Both the position numbers and the translations under genes were made by a program. From Pegea sp. RAD2-039 (Eukaryota > Chordata > Thaliacea > Salpida > Salpidae), in NCBI GenBank assembly GCA_034620365.1, contig JAQGEQ010000380.1:992001-1056000 (forward strand): a stretch of DNA of 64,000 nucleotides, written 5' to 3'. A model generated the notes under the pieces. It searched no databases, was not told the DNA's origin, and saw only the letters and a program-made list of their open reading frames with translations. This document shows, in pieces, positions 26,592 through 36,020 of this stretch. Within the stretch, counting starts at the first letter, position 1; every line of letters starts with the position of its first letter.

Positions 26592-26865
26592 CAAAACAAA
26601 AATAAGCATCCGAAAAATATCTTGTCAACTGTGAATCGCTAAACATTTGTAATCCAGGAATTTGAGTTTTTATTTCCTGAAAGAATTCATACAATTATTT
26701 GGCATCAGCAATTTTATTAAACGATATTGAGACAAACTTATAAATAATAATATATAATAATTATATAATATATATAATAAAATTAATAATAATCTAATTA
26801 ATAGCTGATTTAACCATACAAACCTTAACGAAATCATAGACCTGGCTCAGTATTACCACAAGCAT
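26592..26865 (-). CDS. Possible N-terminal exons of the ODC-family gene
   Basis: Exon 26676-26592 has a good acceptor (TTCTTTCAG) and donor (TTTG|GTAAG). It reads EIKTQIPGLQMF, then SDSQLTRYF, SDAYFCF, and exits in phase 1. That is the phase required by the first ODC exon at 24167; the join gives Asp (G|AT). Upstream, 26865-26824 (MLVVILSQVYDFVK) would supply a start and joins in phase 0 through a weaker donor (AAG|GTTTGT). With both, the protein would be 480 residues. I do not recognise a domain in the extension. The same DNA also has, one frame over, a start at 26920 opening a signal-peptide-like run (SLKLTLLISFLFIALIHA), so a small secreted protein is a competing reading. The putative intron to 24167 contains the hAT-like relic. 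Confidence 0.35.
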
Positions 26866-26920
26866 GAATCAAAGCAATAAAAAGAAATGATATAAGTAAA
26901 GTTAGTTTTAAACTTGACAT

Positions 26921-27900
26921 TATTCTTTTCTAGAGTTTTTAAAGGTTAATATGATTTGATCATTTTTGTAAATCAACGATGTATTTGAAATTATTCTAAA
27001 ATGCATCATTAAAATTGATCTGCTTTTTACTGCTCGATAAAAATAAAAAAATACTCTTTATTCTATTACAAAATAAAAGTTAAATGATAGAAGAAAATAG
27101 TTTTAGTATAAACATATATTATTTTAAGTTTAGAAGTAAAAGCTTTTATTAATGTTCAATCTGAGACTATAATAACAAACAAGTTAAATAAAAAGTATAT
27201 AAAGAAGTCTTATTTCCTTGTTTCTAAAATTATATATATTAAGTACCAACAAAAGTTTTCACAACAACTAAATTGATATTTTAAAAAAAGTATATCAACC
27301 CAAGTATTAACTCTCATTAAACATTTCAATGAAAATGAATTTACTACAAGGATAATAATTCATTTTAAAGTGAATAAATACTAATCACTGTAATAACCGT
27401 ATCCTATAGAAGAGATTGGTTATATTAATACAGATAGGTTAGTAAGAACAATTATTGCTAAAGTTTCGGATTTTCAGCAGTTTATCGGTTGATTGATTGG
27501 AGATTTTTGGCATCATTTGCCTTACACAAAAATTCATAGACTTTTTTTGACTTTGCGTTTTTACAGGGCATGCACTGTACTCCTGACAATCATCAAAGCA
27601 ATTTGACAGTGTACTTTCAGGAAAATTTAGAGAAACCCCAATTTTATGCCAAACTGATGATCGTTCGTAAAGATGATCGTTTAGAAAATAAGCATCTTCC
27701 AAAAGAGACGTATAACCTAAATCAAAAGGAACAACTAAATGATTTCAGGTACAAAATTCTAAGTCCATGACGGGTCTTGAGAATTCTCAAGGTTTTTTTT
27801 AGAAAAACGGAAGTGGTAAATAACCACTGCTCCCAGATCTTCTTTTTTACATTCTCTCCGCACATACTTTTCTATTACATTAGGTATTTTCTTCAACGCA
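26921..27900. other. Intergenic AT-rich DNA with one short conserved-looking minus-strand frame
   Basis: Mostly AT-rich spacer. A minus-strand open frame at 27439-27702 contains SSVWHKIGVSLNFPESTL. Its pattern W-x-x-I/L-G-x-x-L-x-h-x-x-x-x-L resembles a helix pair of death-fold domains found in invertebrate genes and in some retroelements. It is only 87 residues long, has no clear splice sites, and may be a relic linked to the adjacent LINE. A perfect 16-bp palindrome sits at 27776-27791. Confidence 0.25.
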
Positions 27901-29425
27901 CGGATGATTATCCACAAAATTTTCTAATTGAAAGCTTTTTTGTATTCTAAAGATTTCACATTTGTTTTTATCACTGAAACTTGGTTAAAACCGTTGTTTC
28001 CTGATTCTTTTCTGGTTGATGGTAATACTTTTTGTGTTTTGCGTTGTGACAGACTGTATGATAGAAGCTGCGGTGTTTATGTAATTTACATCACTTGCAC
28101 CCAAGATCTTCAGAATTCAGATTGATGCCATTAATTTCCAGGATTATTGCTCTCGATTTTTCATAAGTCCAAATTTTCTCGTTTTATATGTGCCTACCTA
28201 CCACCCTCTAAAACTAATGACGGGGTTACTATTAAGGCCTTATTAAAGGTTTTGAAAAGTGCTATGTTTTCTGAGTTATCTATTTTGGGGGATTTTAATC
28301 TTAGTAAAATTGACTGAAATAAATCAAATTCAGCATTTGTTGAAAGATCATTTAATTTGGATAATGACAAAACTTATTCAGCCACTTTGATTCATGCCTT
28401 TGTAAGCTTCCTCGATGCTAATGACTTATCTCAGATAGTTACTTTTTCAACCCAAGTTAATGGTAATACTTTGGATCTTTTTATGACATCAAACCTTCAG
28501 AACATTATCTACATTGATCAAAACTAACCTTTTGCTCTGACATGCGATCACAACATGATTGAATTCAAGCTCCATCAAACTTTTTTTATGAGCATTAAGA
28601 CTTCTAGCAAAAGGAATTTTTACTGTGGAAATTATAATGGTTTTAATGAGTTTCTATCAGGTGTTGACTGGATTTCTGTTTTCAACTCTACCAAAGACAT
28701 CAATACTATTTAATCACGGTTCACTAACATCGTTAAAGAGTCACTAAGAAATTTATACCTCTTTAAAGAGTCAAGAAAAAGCCAAATTTGCCCAAATATT
28801 TAAGGAGCTACAACATTTAAAAAACTTTTCATAAAAACAAAGTAAAGCAGACCATTTCATTGTATATTTTACAAGAAATCTATTTCTCATTTCTACTTAG
28901 GAAGAGAAAGTGCAATCTTATCTTCACCCAGCAAGAAAACGTTTTTTGGCTTCATAAATCACAAGCTTACGGTGATATCTCAATTACCTCACTGGCTCGA
29001 TAATAGCAACCAGCTTGTGATGGAGCCAGAGAATAAAGCTGAATTGCTAAAACAATAAAGTTAGAAGCGTTTTTATAACCGATGATGGAAATACTCCTTT
29101 TCGTTCCTACTCAGATATTCTCACAAATGTCACTGAGATGATAGATCTTGAAATAACCGTCGATATGGTAAATAAGGCTATATCTTCTTTGAAATAATCG
29201 GTTTTCAACGCCGTTGATCAGATCTTTGCTTTGTTAAAAAAAACTACTTCTTTGTTATAACTAACCTTATTGTTACTCTTAAACATCACTCTGAGGTGAG
29301 GAAGAGTTCCATAAATTTGAAAGAAAGCTACTACTATTCATAAAAAGGGTCCCAGAAACACTGCACTTAACTACAGACTAATTTTACTGATTTCAGTTAT
29401 CTGCAGAACTGAAGAACATATATAC
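27900..29425 (+). mobile_element. Non-LTR retrotransposon relic (CR1/Jockey type): endonuclease and start of reverse transcriptase
   Basis: Read through many stops and frameshifts, the plus strand shows element landmarks in the right order. They are the endonuclease motif ITETWLK (27970) with the following R-C-D-R block near 28045, the motif LGDFNLSKID (28284-28313) whose expected Trp codon is now TGA, and the start of the RT domain with IHKKGPRNTALNYRLI (about 29335-29385), matching the P-I-H-K-K-G-x-x-x-x-x-x-N-Y-R-P-I-S-L box. The element breaks off near 29420, before the catalytic DD box, so it is both inactivated and truncated at the 3' end. In a live element the two enzymes nick target DNA and copy the RNA in place. 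Confidence 0.72.
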
Positions 29426-30160
29426 CCATCCTACAAAAAAAGAAATTTTAAACATGAAAATTATTTCTAACAGCTTATGAACCTAATTCAAACCCAGTGG
29501 ATATAATTACAGTTGCATAAATTTAACTATATAATCTGTGTTTTTTATTCTCTTGTTTATTTAGGTAAATAATTTGCCATTTTAGTAAAATGATTTTATA
29601 TAACATTAGAGGGAAACGTAAAAAAGTCAACTTTGTAAAAATATTTTTACTTCCTCTCACTGAAATACATTTTTAAGTTTGAAACAAGTCCAGTTTGTAT
29701 GGGATTCTATTTACTTTTTTGGTATTGATTAATTGTAATAATAGTTTTATCTTAAAAAACTAATTTCTATACTTTTTTCTTATAAAAGGTTTTATTTAAG
29801 AATGTTTAGCTTGTTTATTTTGCTATTGTATTCTTAAAGTTATTTTGGTTTTTATAATATTTGAAATAATGGTTAATAACGTAAAAATTTCATAAAATAA
29901 CTAAATAAATATTTTTAGAATTTGATGATCAGTTTGTTGCTTAATTATATCAATACTATCTGTTATAATTAAGATTATTAAAGCTTTATTTGGTATTTAG
30001 TTTACTAGAATATATTTGTACAAAAATTATATTTGATAAAATTTATACATTTGTATTTTCATTAAATTTTATTTGAAAAGTGAATTTATTCATCTTTAAT
30101 TTTAAATATATTTATTTTATCATTTTATTTCTTATTCAGATTTTATCTAACTAAATAATT
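29426..30160. other. Intergenic, upstream of the MLF gene
   Basis: Very AT-rich DNA between the LINE relic and the MLF start codon. It should hold the MLF promoter, but no distinct motif is visible. Confidence 0.4.
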
Positions 30161-32529
30161 ATGAATCCTTATGGTTTTGACCCTTTCGGAGATTTTCCAT
30201 TCAGAAAGTATGTCTAGATTTTAATTAAACTAATCTTGTCAAAATTAATAAAATATCTATTTTCTAATGACCAACTTTTTAGCATATATTTTATCTTTAT
30301 GATGTATATTGTTAAAATATATACTGTTATAGGAAGATTTAATTGTCATTTGCTTTTAGGATTCACATAATGACATATTCTAAATGTTATGATTAATTTA
30401 ATGTGTTAAAATTTATCTGTTCTTAAAGTTATAATTTCATCTCATAATATTTTATGTTAAAAAAGCTTTTTATTATCAACTTTGAATTTTTAAACATTTT
30501 TCATGTAAATCATGATATTTTATATTTAGTGATCCTTTTGCTTCAATGAGAGAAATGATGAACAGATCTTCATTTCCTCAGCAAAGTCCTGATTTTCCTT
30601 CATTAAGTATGCTTCCCTCTCCACTACATCAGCATATGGAGGTTTATATAGTAGCTACACTTAAAACTAACAACGATTATAATTCTGGTTTTTACATTTA
30701 GGTACCAATGATGATGTCACCATTTAGTATGTTTGGTGCTGCCCCTAATATGCACCAGGAAATGCACAATATGATGTATAATTTTCAGCCACCTCAACAT
30801 AATTATAGTGGGGTTTGTATTTAATAGTTTTAGTTTGAATATTTATTTTATATCTTTTATGTTTATCAAAAGTCATTTTAATAAACAAATTCATTCACTT
30901 TTACTTGATTTAATATGTAAAAATGTTGGTAAACATAAACGAGAAGTTCTGCGACTTGTAGATAATTGTGTTTATAACAGGTACCTGGTTCATCTTTTCA
31001 GTCTTTTACTTCTATCAGTTATGGATCTGGTTCAGACCAACCACGCGTGTATCAGTCATCTTCTTCCACAAAAGTTGGTTACGATGGGGTAAGCCTTTTA
31101 GCAGCAAATGTAGAAGATAAAATTATCTATTGCGTAAAAGTAATTATTTTTCAGTTAATTGCTGAAAAATCATTTAAAATTATAAATTCCAAAATAAGTT
31201 AAAATTTTTATTTTTGATTATCTCTAAAATAAGGAATGTTTATAATTCTTTTCATCTAAAGTACTTATACGGTTTGAAACAAAGTGTGTAATGACAGGCA
31301 ACTGAAACTAGAAAAACTGAAAAGGATTCTCATTCTGGGATGCAAAAAATCCAAATTGGTCATCATATCGGTAAGAAAAAAAATTGCAAACCAAATTATA
31401 AAATTATCTTTCTAACTTCACAACTGTGCAAGTAGCTGTATATTCTCAAACTTATTCTTTTTATTATTTGTTAAAAATTTGTTACTTAGAGAAATATTTC
31501 ATTTGATTTTGGCTGCAGATATAACAAATAGTCTTTGCATTCTTGCGGTCAATTCTTCTCTGTAATAAATATTTGTTTTATTCTTTTTAAATCTAATTAT
31601 CGATTATTTCTGAGTAGGAGTAATTTGATTTTCAAATCAGGCAGTTATTTACTTTGTAAAATTAATGTTTATACTATCTACAAGTATTTGTGGCAATTTT
31701 TGTGTAAATTAGTTATTGAATAACTTGTTAACCTATGAGTTAGTATAGATAAGAGTTAGTTTCGTATTTTGAGTTCATTCTTTCTTCCCTTGTTAACTTT
31801 TTTGTCCTTTAGGTGAACGAGGCCACATCATTGAAAAATCCAAAAATGTTCACACAGGTGATCATGAAGAGATGCAAGAATATGTGAATATTGAAGAAGG
31901 TAACTCTATTAACTTTTTATAATTTATTAATTTTCTTTCTAACAATTTATATGTCAACATTATTCAGTTATTCAAATATTACTTTTAAAATCTTTTCACT
32001 TTGTCATTAGCATATTTTGTAAAATAGAATTTTATGTAATAAATATCAACAACTAAAACTTAGTGGTTGAAATGCTAAGTATGAAACGCAAAAAATTGTT
32101 TCAAAGCTTTTAGTAGAACTTATGAACTAATATATTTTTATAAAATTTTTGTCATAAACAATAAGCATTTTTTTTGGTTACTTTCATAAGTAACTTTAAA
32201 TGACAATTACTAAAATATTAGCAGTCTTTTTCGATCTGCAAATAGTTTATCACGTACTTTCTAATATTTATCTTAGTTTATCTCGCAATTCTAACCAATA
32301 CGGGTACTTGAAGTCATTTCCTTTTTGTTATCAGTCAATTTGTTTAGTTGTTCTCAACTATCTTTTGTTGTATTCTAGTTTACTTTCTTTCATTTTCAAC
32401 ACAAGTCTTATATTAATTTTTTCAGAGGATTCATCTGAGTTTAATAAGGAATGGATGCAAAAAATCCAACCCAGTAACATCTCTCCACAAACACCCTCTC
32501 TAAAATACCACCCAGAAACTGAAGAATGA
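30161..32529 (+). CDS. Myeloid leukaemia factor (MLF1/MLF2) family protein
   Basis: Seven exons join in consistent phase: 30161-30207, 30530-30641, 30702-30812, 30981-31088, 31298-31370, 31813-31899 and 32426-32529, giving 213 residues. MLF proteins are small nucleo-cytoplasmic adaptors tied to transcription, protein homeostasis and cell-cycle control. Family signatures: the N-terminal DPFGDFPF and REMMNRSSFPQQ, a Met/Gln/Pro-rich middle, SSSSTKVGYDG followed by ATETRKTEKDSHSGMQKIQI, then GHHIGERGHIIEKSKN. These parallel the human block T-R-K-A-x-R-D-S-x-S-G-x-x-K-M-A-I-G-H-H-I and the H-V-I-K-K-S-K-N motif. The acidic C-terminal exon ends in EFNKEWMQKI, corresponding to the family's acidic E-E-W segment. 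The vertebrate RSFSEP 14-3-3 site is reduced to RSSFP, so 14-3-3 binding through it is doubtful. A polyadenylation signal follows at 32743. Confidence 0.88.
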
Positions 32530-32742
32530 AAACATGCGGCATGAAAGTTGGTGTACAATTCGTGGATTTTACTTCTTTTACCATCTTTGGATGTTTGACC
32601 ATAATATCTAATTCACTGATTCAATTAATTTGATCATTTTCTTTTACTCACTTTGTATAAACTTGTAGAAGCTTAATTTTAAATCTATTGTACAGCTTTT
32701 ACCTTGTATTTGTTATAGGATAACTCGTGTAAATCGTTTGTA

Positions 32743-32748
32743 AATAAA
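32743..32748 (+). terminator. Polyadenylation signal AATAAA of the MLF gene
   Basis: AATAAA lies 214 nt after the MLF stop codon on the coding strand. It is a plausible cleavage signal, but the DNA is AT-rich, so chance occurrence is possible. Confidence 0.4.
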
Positions 32749-33632
32749 AGTATACATGTTTTGTATCTAAAGCAAATCAAAAAACCTGGTTACTGATCTT
32801 TTTTAGATAATCACCTTTAAATCATACAGTGTTACGTTTATTTAATTTTATAAAAACAAAACCATCATTTGATTCTATGATGTGGGCCGCAGCAAACGGC
32901 TTCTCATGCGCGCCTTAACGGATGAGCAACGAAAATGTCTTTTCTAACTTCGACCAGAAGATTAAATCAAGTTGAGGCATCAAATCTTCAGAAAAGACTC
33001 AAATCAGCACTATAACCACTTTTGCATATCTCAAAGGCGTCAGAATCGCTAGAAGATTTGAATTATGACCTTTCCAGAGTAAATTCGTTTGCAAGGATCA
33101 ACTCCAAGAGATAATGTCCTGTAGCAACAGTGACGTCATTGAGGAAACATTTGATTCGGCTGCAGTGATCTAGTTGTCTCAATTTTGGGCAACCGTGATG
33201 GCTTTCTTTGGAAGTTCTAAGACTTCAAACCAGCATAGTAAAACAACTTATATAGAAAACCCTGAAGTGATGAAATGTATTAGTGTCTTTTACTATTGAC
33301 TTTTAAAAGAAAGCTTCTGTATAAAAGAATATATATGTAAGGTTTTCATAACTTTAATTTTTTCTAAACTTTCATTAAAAGATATATGATTAATTTTGTA
33401 CTTACCACATATCATCTTTCTGATGTAAGATAGTTCTTAGCTGAAGTAAAGCACAAAAAACCAGTAACTGCAACAAACTTATTCTTATTTAAAAGAGTGA
33501 TTATAAAGTAATGAACATTTTCAAAAAGTGATTAAATCAAAAACATAAAACCATAGAAAAAGTTTTCAAGAATATTTTGAATAGTATCATAGTCTAGCCA
33601 AAAAATTGTAGCAAAGTAAATTAAAGAAATTC
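32749..33632. other. Convergent intergenic region with an unexplained GC-richer block
   Basis: Lies between the 3' ends of the MLF gene (plus) and the DMAC1-like gene (minus). From about 32880 to 33240 the base composition shifts to markedly more G and C, including GCGCGCC at 32910-32916. Stops interrupt every frame within about 40 codons and I recognise no protein. An old transposon fragment is the simplest guess. Confidence 0.35.
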
Positions 33633-33890
33633 TTATAGCTTATTATCATTAACTTTCACAATAAATTTGTTTAGTGAATAAAACTCATTAGTAAACAAAC
33701 CTGAACCAATAGGAAGTGCTTCATATACTTTTAATACATTTCTTGATTTAAGTCTATATATATATAATGTAATTCCAGCAAAGAATAAAACAGAAGTTAT
33801 CTGACAACTTGAGCAAACAGTTTTTTCTTCGTTTTTATTCAATATATTCTGGTATTCTGTTCTTGTAAATATTTTATCAAAAAGACCCAT
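33633..33890 (-). CDS. Small one-pass membrane protein resembling DMAC1/TMEM261
   Basis: 85 residues in one exon. A short charged N-terminus leads to a Cys-x-x-Cys (CSSCQ, residues 26-30), immediately followed by one hydrophobic segment TSVLFFAGITLYIYRL (residues 32-47), then a polar C-terminus. The order C-x-x-C, Ser, Gly in the membrane segment, Y-x-Y at its end recalls DMAC1 (TMEM261), a mitochondrial inner-membrane protein needed to assemble the distal membrane arm of respiratory complex I (human: CWSCRVLSGLGLMGAGGYVYW). The similarity is limited to this short stretch and the protein lacks the second half of human DMAC1, so the match is tentative. It is convergent with the MLF gene. Confidence 0.42.
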   Translation of the reverse strand: MGLFDKIFTRTEYQNILNKNEEKTVCSSCQITSVLFFAGITLYIYRLKSRNVLKVYEALPIGSGLFTNEFYSLNKFIVKVNDNKL

Positions 33891-36020
33891 GATTTGATTT
33901 TTTAATTTTCTTCTTTTTGAATTGAAACAAAATTTATTTAATTGCCTTTGAATATGACAAATTATGTTAATAAATATTTTATTATTAGTTAGTTATTGTA
34001 AGTGAGTAAACATTTATTGATGATCAGTAAAGTATATAGAGAAATGATTTAAAAGCTACAACAATATTAGTTGAAAATTTCTTTAAAGCAGACAAATAAT
34101 CTCAATTTAATAATTTTTAGATGAATTAGAATAATGCCTCATAAATAGCAAAATAAATAATAATAAATAAAATAAAAAATAAACAAATAATCTCAATTTA
34201 ATAACAAAATAATAAAAAAATTAAAGACTTTGAAATGAGCAAACTTACAGCTTGAAATACACAAAACAAAAATAAAATTTGGCTACATTAATTTTGGCAC
34301 AATAAAACATGTTTGAAAAGTTTAGAAGCTCATGAGCAATAATGTTTTTGAAAATAATAACCAAATTTCAGATCTTTAAAATCAAAAGTTAAAAATGCAA
34401 GTTTCAAAAGCTAGCAAGACTGCCTGAATAAAAAGAGAAAACAAATGATTATCTAAGGTATCGTAAAAACTCATGTAAATTACTTTATTGTGATATTTGA
34501 TTTTTATACTGACAATTATGTCAAAGTAGGGTCTAATTATACAAGATATAGTTTACTAAAATAGCCTAAGATGTTTGTCACTGAATTAGCTGGGATCTGA
34601 GTTTTTTTATCACTTTGTCAGAAAGTCATACAACCAAATCAAATCTAGAAACAATTTTCTGGGCATTTGTTATCAAACTGTGATACTTTACCTTTAGAGC
34701 TCAGTAATAAAAGCCTAATAAAGATGAGTTTTATTCTTACAAGTTTTCTAAGTATATTGTTTGCCGATCATATAACATTAGCAACTCCAGTCTCCGACCT
34801 TATAAGTTATAAATTCGAACGAGTTAATCGAAGAAAAAAATAATTAATTCTATATGACATTAGAAATTGTCAGCTAAAATGATAAAAAAGTTAATGCTTC
34901 AGTTACCACTAAAGATAGCTTTGGTTTGTCCAGTTTAATCTTTAAATTTGTTACACCATAAAAGTAATGCAACAAAAGAATTCTTCTCAAATCTTAAAGT
35001 CGAGAATGACTTTTCTTAAAAACAGCTAACTGTTCTGTATCTGATAAGTATTTTGAAGTATCTCATTCTGTCGAGCTGTTTATAAAGACTTTTAAGTAGT
35101 GAGTGATTTTTAATCTTTAAACATACCTCATCTTTACTAGGATGTACATTTTATTTTTATGATATTTTTGACAAGACATTCGTGAACAAATCATCGGGTA
35201 TATAGAACAAGTAGACATTTTTCCCTTCAAGATGACTGTGATGTATGTTTATTTTAACGTTTGAATATTCTAGCTTGCGTACCTGCATAAAAGTACCTAA
35301 TAATAATCTTTAATTAGCAAGTTTCTTTAGAATGATGAGTTTTGTGGTACCCGTAATACATCAAATCATGTATTTTACATAATGAAGGGATACTGACATC
35401 GTTCAACTTGTTTAATAATGAAAGTTCCAAAAAAAGTTGTTGAAACAATGAATGAAAGCATGGTTTAGTTGATAAAGAATATTAAACCAAATATCTGATC
35501 AAATTTATTCGTGATATTATGCTAACAGAGATAAAATAACCAAAAAGTATTTATTCCACGTTAAAGCAGCAAATAATTTGGAAAACTTTTACATATTTAC
35601 AAGAAACACAAACGACAATAGAATAAGAATGGTTTTCGGTGGCAGATACTTTGTCTTCACTTAAAAAGGAGTTTTTTCAATTAAAAGTTAATTTCTTTTG
35701 CTCAACAGCCTGTGGTATAAAATAGAAAAATATTTCAGCATAAAAAACTAACAGCAGTGTTTTTGGAATGATTTTTGTATCGACACAATTTATTACTGAA
35801 AGAAAAATTGATTTGGTGAAAAAATAATAGAAACGAAACAGAGTGAACATATTCAAAGATTAAATAGAGAGTCAAGAGTAATTAAATTAGCTCTTCATCG
35901 ATCCTGCATTTCACTTTATAATCTTAAACTTCTTTATTCAAATCTGTAAACCAAAAAGTAAAGATACAAAAAAACTTGATGAAAAAAAACAAACTTTTAT
36001 TTAGAATCTCTCCAACTAAT
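33891..36020. other. Intergenic, contains a small retroposed insertion
   Basis: AT-rich spacer between the DMAC1-like start and the CCDC9-like 3' end. Apart from the flanked insertion at 34092-34204 I see nothing interpretable. Confidence 0.4.
34092..34204 (+). mobile_element. Short retroposed insertion with 22-bp target-site duplication
   Basis: The 22-bp sequence starting ACAAATAATC and ending TTTAATAA occurs at 34092-34113 and again, perfectly, at 34183-34204. The 69 bp between them end in an A-rich tail (AAATAAATAATAATAAATAAAATAAAAAATAA). A unique body, an A-rich tail and flanking direct repeats are the hallmark of target-primed insertion by LINE machinery. The roughly 40-bp body is too short to name; it could be a severely 5'-truncated LINE or a transcript end. 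The tail resembles the A/T-rich tails of the RT relics near 38670 and 51590. Confidence 0.6.

Noticed and set aside
26755-26800. TA-rich run resembling a microsatellite
   Set aside because: Irregular AT-rich sequence without a clean unit; expected in this background.
30808-31092. 94-codon frame overlapping the MLF gene
   Set aside because: It is read mostly through an MLF intron and out of frame with the conserved exon at 30981-31088.
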